Shown here: positions 17,305 to 25,936 of the stretch, in pieces
How the letters are laid out: every line of letters begins with the position of its first letter
Position numbering within the stretch: the first letter of the stretch is position 1
The notes under the pieces: model-generated
Seen by the model: the letters and a program-made list of their open reading frames with translations, nothing else
Told to the model about the DNA's origin: nothing
The model's database searches: none
Source of the DNA: Acinetobacter sp. BY419
GTDB taxonomy: Bacteria; Pseudomonadota; Gammaproteobacteria; Pseudomonadales; Moraxellaceae
Assembly (NCBI RefSeq): GCF_019038395.1
Contig: NZ_JAGFXZ010000026.1
Span: 1 to 43,725 of the forward strand
DNA: 43,725 nucleotides
Direction: 5' to 3'
Program-made: the position numbers and the translations under genes

Positions 17305-18243
17305 TAAAGACTGATTCTTCTGGCATTTCAGCCGGTACTGGGTGGGCGTCTGTTCAAACTGTTTTTTAAAGCTTTGACTGAAGGCCGTCTCGGATGAATA
17401 ACCGACCAGATAAGCGATCTGCTGAATGCTGAAGCCGCTATTTCGCAAATATTGAGCCGCCAGTCGCAGACGATGCTGTTGCAGATAGGCCAATGGCGGC
17501 TCACCGACAATCTGAGTAAAAAGCTGGGCAAATTTGGAACGTGACATATGACATTGCTCAGCCAGACTTTCTACGGTCCAGGACTGCTCAGGTTTGCCGT
17601 GAATCGCTGCCAGTGCATTGGACAGTTCCGGATGCGAGAGCGCATTGAGCCAGCTCGAAGCATTTTCCAGATTTAAAATATAATCTCGCACACATTCAAT
17701 CAGTAAAATACTGACCAGATGATCCAGAATCTTGTCACGTCCCGGACGAAGTTGCTGGGTTTCCAGTGCCAGAAATTGCAAGCCAACCTGTAACCATTCT
17801 GGTGCGGTATCGCCCAGAATATGCTGAATGTGCAGGTATTTAGGTAAGGCACTCAGCAGAGGCTTGGCCATTTGCATATCCAGACTGGAGCGCAGGGTGA
17901 GCATAAAACTGTGTTCTACCGAATTCTCTCGATTGAGATCAACACATTGCTGCGCATGGGTCTGAAAATAAGTATTGATTGAGCTGTGCTCAGAAAAACT
18001 TGCATTGTCTGGGCAGGAAATACGATGGGCAGAACCAGCGGGTAATAGCACCAGATCACCTTGTTGCAGCTCGAGCAGATCGCCGTTGGCGAACTTTAAT
18101 TGGGCCTGTCCTTGTAACAGGATATAAGCCAGCATAAAAGGTTCATGCTGATAGTCAAAGCCGCCGGGATGAAACACATTCAGATAAAGATATTCCGATT
18201 TTTCCAGATGAATATCATCAAAAATTTTACTTAAAGCATCCAT
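17293..18243 (-). CDS. alkR: AraC-family regulator, probable alkane regulator AlkR
   Basis: A 316-residue regulator. The N-terminal cupin-like sensor (about residues 1-170, with MLAYILLQGQAQLKFANGDL and LQQGDLVLLPAGSAHRI) precedes a C-terminal AraC double helix-turn-helix (about residues 210-310: WTVESLAEQCHMSRSKFAQL and IQQIAYLVGYSSETAFSQSF). It is divergent from alkM with a 188-bp spacer. In Acinetobacter baylyi, AlkR is an AraC-type activator encoded next to and opposite alkM and switched on by alkanes, so the name follows from context and family rather than from residue-level proof. Its 3' end overlaps lpxB by 12 bp. Confidence 0.82.
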   Translation of the reverse strand: MDALSKIFDDIHLEKSEYLYLNVFHPGGFDYQHEPFMLAYILLQGQAQLKFANGDLLELQQGDLVLLPAGSAHRISCPDNASFSEHSSINTYFQTHAQQCVDLNRENSVEHSFMLTLRSSLDMQMAKPLLSALPKYLHIQHILGDTAPEWLQVGLQFLALETQQLRPGRDKILDHLVSILLIECVRDYILNLENASSWLNALSHPELSNALAAIHGKPEQSWTVESLAEQCHMSRSKFAQLFTQIVGEPPLAYLQQHRLRLAAQYLRNSGFSIQQIAYLVGYSSETAFSQSFKKQFEQTPTQYRLKCQKNQSLLLD

Positions 18244-18310
18244 GCCTAACTCTATTCTTCTGTTTTATTACATTAAATTGACTATAAATTTTTTAACTTT
18301 GTGATTTTAG

Positions 18311-18346
18311 GCCAAAATTTGGCTGCATGTGCCAAAGACGCTGGCA
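18311..18346. promoter_or_regulatory. Inverted repeats in the alkR-alkM spacer
   Basis: GCCAAAATTTGGC (18311-18323) is a perfect 13-nt palindrome. TGCCA-AAGACGC-TGGCA (18330-18346) is a second inverted repeat 6 bp further on; both contain GCCAAA. They lie 85-120 bp upstream of alkM, a fitting place for AlkR binding. Confidence 0.45.
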
Positions 18347-18431
18347 TAGGTTTTCTGGACGTTGAATACTGTTCGCTGTCACTTAAATATTCAATTATAA
18401 GTGCAGAGTAACATAAAAAAGGAAGGTCGCA

Positions 18432-19637
18432 ATGAATGCCCCTGTACAAATCCAGAAAGCGCAGTTTACGCAGGAAGCGTCAGCACCAAAAGGTGTAAAG
18501 CTGGATAAAAAACGTTTTGGCTGGTTACTCAGCCCAGGTTTGCCTGTGATCGGAATGGGAATTCTGGCTGGTTATCATTTTGGTCCCAAAGCCACTAAAA
18601 AAGTCTTTGCGATGGGAGGACCATTATTACTGCATGTAATCATTCCGACTTTGGATGCCCTGATTGGCGATGATGCCAATAACCCGAATGATGAACAGAT
18701 TCAGGCGCTGGTCAAAGACCCTTATTATGACCGGATTGTGAAGGCATTTATTCCCTTGCAAATGGTAGCCAATGCTTTCGCCGGCTATGTGGTGAGCCGT
18801 CCAAACGTATCTCTCGTTGATCAGGTACTGCTTGGGGTTTCTATGGGCGCGATTAATGGGGTGGGAGTAAATACCGCCCATGAACTCAGCCATCGTCCGC
18901 AAAAAAAAGACCATTACTGGTCTCATGCCAGTCTGATGCCTTTGGCCTATAACCATTTCCGGATTGAGCATCCTTATGGACATCACAAACGGGTGGCAAC
19001 ACCAGAGGATCCGGCATCTTCGAAAATGGGTGAGTCTTTTTACCGTTTCTGGCCACGTACCGTTATAGGCGGACTGAAATCCGCGATTCAGATTGAACAA
19101 AGACGTCTGCAACGTAAAGGCCTGAAATTTTTAAGCCATGAAAACGAGCTGTTCCATGGCTGGGCCATGAGCGCGGCTTATCATGCCTTGATGCTGAAAG
19201 CTTATGGTAAAAAGATTATTCCCTTTACATTAACACAGGCATTTTATGGTATCAGCCTGTTTGAGATTGTGAACTATATTGAGCACTATGGACTGAAACG
19301 TGAACAAAAAGCAGATGGCAGTTATGAACGAACCTTGCCGGAACATAGCTGGAACAATAACAATATCGTGACCAACCTGTTTTTATACCAGTTGCAGCGC
19401 CATTCTGATCATCATGCTTTTCCAAGCCGGCCATTTCAGGCATTGCGGCATTTTGATGAAGCGCCAGAACTGCCAAGCGGCTATGCGACCATGCTGATTC
19501 CGGCCCTGATCCCACCTTTATGGTACAAAATCATGGATCAACGCGTGTATCAGCATTATCAGGGAGATTTGAGCAAAGCCAATATTCATGAGGTCAAACG
19601 AGAAAAAATATTTAAGAAATTTGGCATACACGCCTAA
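18432..19637 (+). CDS. alkM: Alkane 1-monooxygenase AlkM
   Basis: An integral-membrane non-haem di-iron alkane hydroxylase (AlkB family), oxidising medium or long n-alkanes to 1-alkanols using rubredoxin and O2. The 401-residue protein has the iron-binding His clusters: AHELSHRP (about residue 150), EHPYGHHKR (about 179), NYIEHYGL with the HYG signature (about 281) and LQRHSDHHAFPSR (about 322). About six transmembrane helices lie in the first 140 residues and around 230-285. ATG 18432 follows GGAAGG. Rubredoxin and its reductase are not in the window, as in A. baylyi where they lie elsewhere. Regulation by the divergent AraC gene is expected. Confidence 0.96.
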   Translation: MNAPVQIQKAQFTQEASAPKGVKLDKKRFGWLLSPGLPVIGMGILAGYHFGPKATKKVFAMGGPLLLHVIIPTLDALIGDDANNPNDEQIQALVKDPYYDRIVKAFIPLQMVANAFAGYVVSRPNVSLVDQVLLGVSMGAINGVGVNTAHELSHRPQKKDHYWSHASLMPLAYNHFRIEHPYGHHKRVATPEDPASSKMGESFYRFWPRTVIGGLKSAIQIEQRRLQRKGLKFLSHENELFHGWAMSAAYHALMLKAYGKKIIPFTLTQAFYGISLFEIVNYIEHYGLKREQKADGSYERTLPEHSWNNNNIVTNLFLYQLQRHSDHHAFPSRPFQALRHFDEAPELPSGYATMLIPALIPPLWYKIMDQRVYQHYQGDLSKANIHEVKREKIFKKFGIHA

Positions 19638-19660
19638 ACAGCTTAAGTTTTTCATCAATA

Positions 19661-19687
19661 AAAATGCGCCCGCTGGAGGCGCATTTT
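19661..19687. terminator. Bidirectional terminator between alkM and the ACAD gene
   Basis: AAAATGCGCC (19661-19670) pairs with GGCGCATTTT (19678-19687). T runs lie on both strands, so it serves the convergent alkM and acyl-CoA dehydrogenase genes. Confidence 0.92.
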
Positions 19688-19698
19688 TTTATTTGCCC

Positions 19699-21525
19699 TT
19701 AGAACCAGTCGCTTTGCATATTCAGGCAGGTATCATCCAGGTTCATCAGTAACTTGGCTTGATGTTCAATTTCAGGTAACTCCCAGCGAATAAAATATTG
19801 AGCTGCCTGAATTTTACCGGCCAGAAAGGCTTGATCTTCCTTCTGTGAAGAAGTGCCAAATTTCAATTGAGCCTGATTGGCCATTTCCAGCCACAGCCAG
19901 GATATGATGGTTTTGCCCATCATATCCAGATAGAGTCCGGAATTTGCCAGTGCTTCACTGACTTTGCCTTGATGCAACACCTGACCTAAGACCTGTGTGG
20001 TTTTTTGTACAGTGGCAAGGTGCTGTTTAAAGACTTCTGCCAGTGCGACTAACTGAGGTTCATGAATCTCGGACAAGGTTTGCTGGATTCGCTGCATAAG
20101 CAGACTCAGACCTTTGCCATCGTGCTGCCAGAGTTTACGACCCAGCAAATCCAGAGACTGAATACCATAAGTTCCTTCATGAATCGGATTTAAACGGTTA
20201 TCCCGATAATATTGTTCTACCGGATATTCGCGAGTATAGCCTGCACCACCTAAAACCTGAATTGCTAGATCATTGGCCTTAGGGCCATAGGCGGAAGGGA
20301 AGGATTTCACCACCGGTGTGATCAGATCCAGCAGCATTGCACTATCTTCATCCTGAGCGGCCTGATGTTCATCAATCAGACGCGCCGCAAATAGACACAG
20401 CGCCAGCGCACCTTCGACATAAGACTTTTGCGCCAGCAGCATCCGTTTCACATCCGTGTGTTCAATAATATTAACGGGTTTGCTGTCCGGATTTTTATCT
20501 GCTACAGGACGGCCTTGAGGGCGGTTTTTTGCATAGTCCAAAGATTCCAGATAGCCACGATAGCCAATCATGGCTGCGCCCAGACCCACACCAACACGAG
20601 CTTCATTCATCATCTTGAACATATATTTCAAGCCGTGTCCTGACTCACCAATTAAATAGCCTAAGCAATTCTCATTTTCTCCAAAGCTCAAGACAGTGGA
20701 GGTTGTACCGCGATAGCCCATTTTGTGTAATAAGCCTGCCAGATGCACATCATTGGCTTCTCCCGGTGAGCCATCTGCATGGGTTCTGATTTTTGGTACG
20801 ATAAACAGGGAAATACCTTTCACCCCTTGTGGTGCATCCTGAATCCGCGCCAGAACCAGATGCACAATATTGTCGGTAATGTCCTGATCACCCCCGGAAA
20901 TAAACATTTTCTGACCTTTAATTTTATAGGTTCCATCTGCCTGAGGAAGGGCTTTAGTGGTCAGATCCCCCAGAGAAGAACCCACATTCGGCTCGGTCAT
21001 GGCCATAGTGTCGGCAAAACGGCCGCTCAACATATGCGGTAAAAACAGCTGTTTTTGTTCTGGTGAGGCAAAGGCTTGAATCAGATTTGCCGCCGCAGCA
21101 GTCAGAAAAGAATAGGCAACTGTTGAAGGATTGGCAGACATAAAATAGGCATTGCAGGCCATGTTAACCAAAGTAGGCAATTGCATGCCGCCATCTGCAT
21201 AATCATGCTGGGCACAGAGCAGGCCGGCATCAGCAAACTGCTGCCAGGCTGTTTTTACTTCAGCAATGGTTGTGACCTGCTTGCCATCAAAGCTTGGTTC
21301 GTGTTGATCGGCTTTGGCATTATGTGGCGCAAAATAATCCGTTGCGATACCTTTGGCTGTTTCAAGAATGCTATCAAAGGTGTTTTTATCATGATCCTGA
21401 TAGCGTTGCAGTTCAGTCAGGGCTTCAAGTTTGAAAACATCATAAAGTAGAAAGTGAAGGTCTTTATCATTAATCAGCTGGGTCACGGTACTGTCCTGAA
21501 TGTGAAATCCTTGAGATGGCATCAA
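19699..21525 (-). CDS. Acyl-CoA dehydrogenase with C-terminal extension
   Basis: A 608-residue acyl-CoA dehydrogenase of the long type, with an extra C-terminal helical domain (about residues 470-608). It catalyses alpha,beta-dehydrogenation of acyl-CoA in beta-oxidation. Motifs include AMTEPNVGSSLGDL (flavin/substrate loop, about residues 175-188), GQKMFISGGDQDI, QVLGGAGYTREYPVEQYYRD, and NRLNPIHEGTYGIQSLDLLG, where HEGT keeps the catalytic Glu. It is convergent with alkM, so one product supplies alkanols and their acids that the other can degrade, though this is inference. A GlxA-like regulator is divergent, 75 bp away, and a shared operator-like motif sits between. The substrate length is unknown. 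Confidence 0.92.
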   Translation of the reverse strand: MMPSQGFHIQDSTVTQLINDKDLHFLLYDVFKLEALTELQRYQDHDKNTFDSILETAKGIATDYFAPHNAKADQHEPSFDGKQVTTIAEVKTAWQQFADAGLLCAQHDYADGGMQLPTLVNMACNAYFMSANPSTVAYSFLTAAAANLIQAFASPEQKQLFLPHMLSGRFADTMAMTEPNVGSSLGDLTTKALPQADGTYKIKGQKMFISGGDQDITDNIVHLVLARIQDAPQGVKGISLFIVPKIRTHADGSPGEANDVHLAGLLHKMGYRGTTSTVLSFGENENCLGYLIGESGHGLKYMFKMMNEARVGVGLGAAMIGYRGYLESLDYAKNRPQGRPVADKNPDSKPVNIIEHTDVKRMLLAQKSYVEGALALCLFAARLIDEHQAAQDEDSAMLLDLITPVVKSFPSAYGPKANDLAIQVLGGAGYTREYPVEQYYRDNRLNPIHEGTYGIQSLDLLGRKLWQHDGKGLSLLMQRIQQTLSEIHEPQLVALAEVFKQHLATVQKTTQVLGQVLHQGKVSEALANSGLYLDMMGKTIISWLWLEMANQAQLKFGTSSQKEDQAFLAGKIQAAQYFIRWELPEIEHQAKLLMNLDDTCLNMQSDWF

Positions 21526-21554
21526 GACTAGCAGTTGCTTTTAATGAGAAGTAT

Positions 21555-21573
21555 TGTCAATAATGACATGAAT
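21555..21573. promoter_or_regulatory. Candidate operator between the ACAD and GlxA-like genes
   Basis: TGTCA-ATAA-TGACA is an inverted repeat (21555-21568) that continues as TGACATGAAT to 21573. It is in the 75-bp divergent spacer and repeats the motif at 3313-3332 in front of the other ACAD operon. Confidence 0.45.
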
Positions 21574-21600
21574 CAGGCGAAAAGCGACAAATAGAAGAAG

Positions 21601-22581
21601 ATGCAGCAGGTGGTGGTTTTAGGATTTAATGGAGCACTGGCTTCTGCCATCACCGGTGTGGTCGATTTATTTGCCATGGCCGGTGTGAGCTGGAACCAGA
21701 TTCAGCAGCAGGATGTACAACGCCTGTTTAAGGTCAGTCTTGCCAGTCCAGATGGACCACCGATTCGTTGTATTAATGGTCTGGAATTACAGGCACATTG
21801 TTCCTATCAAGAGATTCAAACCGCAGATATTGTGGTGGTGCCAACCATAGCTGCACCGATTCAGGAAGTTTTGCAACAAAATCCGGAGCTGATTGAGTTT
21901 CTAAAATCTGCCTATGCACATTCGACCTTAATTGCGGGGAACTGCACTGGAAATTTCTTTCTGGCAGAAGCCGGTATTTTAGATAATCGCGTGGCAACGA
22001 CGCATTGGGGCTTTCAAGATGTTTTCCGAATGCGTTATCCGCAGGTTAAATTGAATGCCGATCTGATGATTAGCCGGGACCAGAATATCTACTGCGCGGG
22101 TGGTGGCCTAGCCTGGTTCGACCTAGGCTTACATCTGATTGAACGCTTTTATGGCTTTGAGGTGGCCATGCAATCGGCCAAATCTTTTGTGATTGATTAT
22201 CGACGTGATAGCCAGTTGTCCTATTCATTGCTGAAGATTGGCCAACCGCATCATGATGAGCTGGTACAAAAAGTCCAGGACTGGTTAGAGCAGCATTTCG
22301 CTCAGGATTTCGGACTGGATGAACTGGCTGTACAATTTAATGTGACCAATCGCACCCTGATTCGGCGTTTCAAACAAGCATTGGATATCCCACCAAATCA
22401 ATATCTGCAGGTGATCCGGATTGAAGCTGCACGTAAACGCCTGGAAGAAACTGATCAGGCAGTCGATGTGATTATGCAAAATGTCGGCTATCAGGACCCA
22501 AGTTCATTCCGCCGTTTATTTCATAGAAAAACTGGCTTGACACCGTTGGAATATCGGCGCCGCTTTAGCCGGCGCTTTTAG
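21601..22581 (+). CDS. GlxA-like transcriptional regulator (DJ-1/PfpI + AraC)
   Basis: A 326-residue regulator. The N-terminal DJ-1/PfpI-like domain (about residues 1-190) has VVVLGFNGALASAITGVVDLFA and the nucleophile-elbow-like AGNCTGNFFLAEAGIL. The C-terminal AraC double helix-turn-helix (about residues 225-320) has LDELAVQFNVTNRTLIRRFK and IMQNVGYQDPSSFRRLFHRK. Proteins of this type often sense small metabolites (carnitine, glycine betaine, arginine) but the ligand is unknown here. The gene is divergent from the long acyl-CoA dehydrogenase, which makes that gene the obvious target. It is convergent with the MFS gene, 6 bp apart. Confidence 0.88.
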   Translation: MQQVVVLGFNGALASAITGVVDLFAMAGVSWNQIQQQDVQRLFKVSLASPDGPPIRCINGLELQAHCSYQEIQTADIVVVPTIAAPIQEVLQQNPELIEFLKSAYAHSTLIAGNCTGNFFLAEAGILDNRVATTHWGFQDVFRMRYPQVKLNADLMISRDQNIYCAGGGLAWFDLGLHLIERFYGFEVAMQSAKSFVIDYRRDSQLSYSLLKIGQPHHDELVQKVQDWLEQHFAQDFGLDELAVQFNVTNRTLIRRFKQALDIPPNQYLQVIRIEAARKRLEETDQAVDVIMQNVGYQDPSSFRRLFHRKTGLTPLEYRRRFSRRF

Positions 22582-22587
22582 AAATTA

Positions 22588-23787
22588 TTAATGAGAAGGC
22601 TGTACTTTTCCTGCTTTACGGCCATGAAGCAAGTAATACCAGACCAGACAGCTCAGGGTCAGCAGTGCAGAGAATAGATAAAGCTGGCGATAACCGACCT
22701 GATCCAGCAGCAAACCCAGGAAATAAGGACCAAATCCAAGACCGGCATCCAAGGCAATAAAGAAAGTGGATGTTGCCAGACCCATACGATGCAAGGTGGT
22801 ACTTTTTACGGCAATAGTTTGACAGACCGACTGGATATTGCCAAAACCAAAACCGAGCAATGCTGCACTGGTAAGTAACATCACAGAATTCTGTGCCTGA
22901 CTCAGCAGAAAAATACCCAACGCCATAATCACAATGGCCGGATAGATAATAATATTTTCACCTTTACGGTCCATGAGCGGGCCGGTAAAAGGACGGGATA
23001 GCAGAATGGCAAAGGCATACATCAGGAAGAAGAAAGATGAGGCTTCGACCAGATTGATGTCTTGGGCATAAAAGTGAATAAACGACAATATACCTGAATA
23101 GCATGTCGCCACTAGCAGAACAATTACAGCAATTGGTAACGCATTCGGTTCAATATATTGAGCCAGTTTACTCGTAGTCTGCGGAGCAGATGATGAGCTT
23201 GGTGTACTGGTTTTAAGACGTGGCGGCTGGATAAACAGACTGCAAATCAGACAGCTGAGCGCGACTATACTGGTAAAAATAAAGATTACTTGATAGTTAA
23301 AGTGTGACATCAGCCAGATTCCCATAAAAGGACCAATCGCTGTGCCAAGCGTGCTGCTCATGCTGAAATAACCGATCCCTTCGCCACGCCGTGTCGCAGG
23401 AATGGTCTGGGCAATCACGGTGCCCAATACTGTTGAGGCCACACCCATCATAAAACCGTGCATCAGACGGATTCCCAATAACAGTTCCAGACTGGTCGGA
23501 AGCAGATATAGGCCAGAAAAGAGTAGAAAACCTGTCAGACCGACCAGAAGCGTAGTTTTAAGACCCAAACGGTTCAGCAGTTTCCCAATAATGATCCGGC
23601 CGAATAAGGTACCGACAATAAACAGACCGGATATCAGACCTGCCTGCGCTGTGGTTGCACCTAATTCTGCTACCGAGTAGCCGACAATCACAATCACCAG
23701 CAAGTAGAACACCAGAACCAACTGGAAATTCACCAGACTGATCAAAACAAAATTGGAAGTCCATAAAGGTGTTTGTTCTTGGCTCAT
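22588..23787 (-). CDS. MFS transporter
   Basis: A 399-residue major facilitator permease with twelve hydrophobic segments. The motif A-like loop between helices 2 and 3 reads GTLFGRIIIGKLLNRLGLKT, and the motif between helices 8 and 9 is LLSRPFTGPLMDRKGENIII. A Ser/Thr-rich central loop (LKTSTPSSSSAPQTTSK) splits the two halves. It probably exports drugs or small metabolites by proton antiport; the substrate is not determined. The start ATG overlaps the stop of the upstream marR-like gene (ATGA), which shows co-translation and suggests that the repressor controls its own efflux pump. Confidence 0.9.
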   Translation of the reverse strand: MSQEQTPLWTSNFVLISLVNFQLVLVFYLLVIVIVGYSVAELGATTAQAGLISGLFIVGTLFGRIIIGKLLNRLGLKTTLLVGLTGFLLFSGLYLLPTSLELLLGIRLMHGFMMGVASTVLGTVIAQTIPATRRGEGIGYFSMSSTLGTAIGPFMGIWLMSHFNYQVIFIFTSIVALSCLICSLFIQPPRLKTSTPSSSSAPQTTSKLAQYIEPNALPIAVIVLLVATCYSGILSFIHFYAQDINLVEASSFFFLMYAFAILLSRPFTGPLMDRKGENIIIYPAIVIMALGIFLLSQAQNSVMLLTSAALLGFGFGNIQSVCQTIAVKSTTLHRMGLATSTFFIALDAGLGFGPYFLGLLLDQVGYRQLYLFSALLTLSCLVWYYLLHGRKAGKVQPSH

Positions 23788-24227
23788 TGAGGTCGGTCCT
23801 GCGAAGCGGGTTGTAGCTGTTGAATGAGTTGCATCAAGGTATTTTTACTATTTTCAATATCATCTGATGCAATTTGCTCAAGCAACTGATCTTCAAATGC
23901 ATCAATCTTTGCGGAACCTAGGGCAAAAGTCTTAATTCCTTGCTTACTGAGTGTAAATAGCTTCTGACGCTTGTCTTCAGTTTCGAGTTGGGCAATTAGA
24001 TCGAGCTCCACCAGTTGCTGAATCCGCTTGGTAATGCCGGGTTTGGATACATTAAGATAACTGGAAATATCCACCAGCGTACATTGCTGCTGTGACTGGA
24101 TCACGTACAACACCTGCCACAAGGAATAATTTAATTGGGATGACAATAAGATCGTATTGATCTCATCGCTCATCAGTCGTGCGCAGCGTAATAGCACTGC
24201 ACGTAATGGCTGAGATTGGGAAAGCAT
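23784..24227 (-). CDS. MarR family transcriptional regulator
   Basis: A 147-residue winged-helix regulator. The recognition region is SSYLNVSKPGITKRIQQLVE (about residues 57-76), with the wing in LETEDKRQKLFTLSKQGIKT carrying the usual D-x-R. MarR dimers normally repress until a phenolic or other ligand binds. It overlaps the MFS gene by 4 bp in one operon. The perfect operator-like inverted repeat at 24232-24252, just before the start codon, points to autorepression of this marR-MFS unit. The ligand is unknown. Confidence 0.9.
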   Translation of the reverse strand: MLSQSQPLRAVLLRCARLMSDEINTILLSSQLNYSLWQVLYVIQSQQQCTLVDISSYLNVSKPGITKRIQQLVELDLIAQLETEDKRQKLFTLSKQGIKTFALGSAKIDAFEDQLLEQIASDDIENSKNTLMQLIQQLQPASQDRPQ

Positions 24228-24231
24228 ATGC

Positions 24232-24252
24232 TTAGTTAACCTGGGTAACTAA
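24232..24252. promoter_or_regulatory. MarR operator candidate
   Basis: TTAGTTA (24232-24238) and TAACTAA (24246-24252) form an inverted repeat with a 7-bp centre, ending 5 bp before the start of the MarR gene. TTAGTTA-like arms are typical of MarR operators. Confidence 0.65.
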
Positions 24253-24490
24253 ATTTGGGTTTAATTTACGCCTGTTTTATCTAAAGCTCAAGAGGAGGAG
24301 TTTTAAAATGATTTATAGCCTTATTTTCGCTGCAACCAGGGTTACATGGCTTAACGCGCTTAAAAAATAACCAACAAAAGACTACATACTTTTTATAACA
24401 GTCACGCCTAAGCTAACCCTGTCACTAAAAAATTCATAACTTTAAAATTGAAAGGCAAACATGCCCAATAACAATGTGTAGGTGAGGCTT

Positions 24491-25936
24491 ATGACGCTGG
24501 GTTTAACTGCATTAGAGTTAGCACGAATACAGTTCGCCTTTACTGTATCTTTTCATATCATTTTCCCTGCCATTTCTATTGGCTTGGCCGGCTTTCTCGC
24601 TATTCTGGAATGGCGTTGGCTCAAAACCCAAAACCCGATTTTTCAGGACCTGTTCAAATTCTGGGTGAAAATTTTCGCTGTCGCATTCGGAATGGGCGTA
24701 GTCTCTGGCGTGGTCATGAGCTACCAGTTCGGAACTAACTGGAGTGAATTTTCCCGTGTGGCCGGCAGTGTGACTGGACCTTTATTGGCCTATGAAGTCT
24801 TAACTGCTTTCTTTCTGGAAGCGGGCTTTTTGGGCATCATGTTGTTTGGTTGGGGACGAGTAGGGCCGAAGGCACACTTTTTCTCGACATTGATGGTTGC
24901 GATCGGGACCTGTATTTCCATGTTCTGGATTTTATCTTCTAACAGCTGGATGCAAACTCCACAAGGCTTTGCGATAGAAAATGGCCTGATTGTCCCGCAA
25001 GACTGGATTGCTATCATCTTTAATCCATCTTTCCTTTATCGTCTGGCACATATGGGCATAGCTGCTTTTCTGGTTTCTGCCTTGCTAGTGGCTTCTGCAG
25101 CAGCCTGGCATCTGATCAAAGGTCGTCGTGATGCGCTGGTCAAAACTTCATTTTCTATGGCGATGTGGCTAATTCTGGTACTTGCACCATTGCAGGTCAT
25201 TGTAGGTGATATGCACGGTATGAATACCCTTGAACATCAGCCAGCAAAACTGGCAGCAATAGAAGGGCACTGGGAAACCAATCATGATGGAGGCATGCCT
25301 TTATATCTGTTTGGTATTCCGGACATGCAAGCTGAAGAAACCAAATATGCGGTCGGCATTCCCAACTTGGGTAGCCTGATTCTAACTCATTCAATGGATG
25401 GAACGGTCACAGGACTCAAAGACTTTGCCCCAGAAGACCGGCCGAATTCGCTGGTGGTGTTCTGGAGTTTCCGGATTATGGTCGGTTTGGGAGTATTGAT
25501 GTTGTTGCTTGCTTTTTGGGGAGCATGGGCACGTACCCGAGGCCGCTTTTATGAGTCGCGTGCATTACACCGTTTTGCGCTCATTATGGGACCCTCCGGA
25601 TTTATTGCCGTGCTGGCGGGCTGGTTTACCACCGAAGTAGGCCGTCAACCTTGGGTGGTATACGGCATCATGCGTACCAAGGATGGACTGTCCCCGGTTT
25701 CCGCTGAACAGGTGGGACTGACCCTGATAATTTTTGTAGTTGTCTACTGTGTGGTATTTGGCATCGGGATCTACTACATGTTACGTCTTATGCATAAAGG
25801 TCCAGAGTTCATTCATTCCAGACCACATCATGAAACAGATAGCGATGTGGTTCAGGCTTCGCGTCGACCATTAAGTAGTATTCGCGAACGTATTGAAGAG
25901 GTTCCTGAACAACCGGATCAGGAGGATAAAAAATGA
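24491..25936 (+). CDS. cioA: Cytochrome bd-type quinol oxidase subunit I (CIO type)
   Basis: Subunit I of a cytochrome bd oxidase, a proton-motive terminal oxidase that reduces O2 to water with quinol. A multi-spanning protein of 481 residues with haem-ligand stretches SFHIIFPAISIG (His, haem b595 region) and YRLAHMGIAAFLV, and the conserved GRQPWVVYG. The Q-loop is short, which marks the CIO-type (cyanide-insensitive) branch rather than E. coli CydA; that subclass is judged from loop length only. ATG 24491 follows GGTGAGG and gives the usual N-terminus MTLGLTALELARIQFAF; GTG 24482 adds three residues. It overlaps cioB by 4 bp. Confidence 0.92.
   Translation: MTLGLTALELARIQFAFTVSFHIIFPAISIGLAGFLAILEWRWLKTQNPIFQDLFKFWVKIFAVAFGMGVVSGVVMSYQFGTNWSEFSRVAGSVTGPLLAYEVLTAFFLEAGFLGIMLFGWGRVGPKAHFFSTLMVAIGTCISMFWILSSNSWMQTPQGFAIENGLIVPQDWIAIIFNPSFLYRLAHMGIAAFLVSALLVASAAAWHLIKGRRDALVKTSFSMAMWLILVLAPLQVIVGDMHGMNTLEHQPAKLAAIEGHWETNHDGGMPLYLFGIPDMQAEETKYAVGIPNLGSLILTHSMDGTVTGLKDFAPEDRPNSLVVFWSFRIMVGLGVLMLLLAFWGAWARTRGRFYESRALHRFALIMGPSGFIAVLAGWFTTEVGRQPWVVYGIMRTKDGLSPVSAEQVGLTLIIFVVVYCVVFGIGIYYMLRLMHKGPEFIHSRPHHETDSDVVQASRRPLSSIRERIEEVPEQPDQEDKK

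Noticed and set aside
19252..19515. Long minus-strand frame inside alkM
   Set aside because: It is antisense to a confident gene, has no family features and no ribosome site; the same holds for the other antisense frames over aroC, frmA and the ACAD genes.
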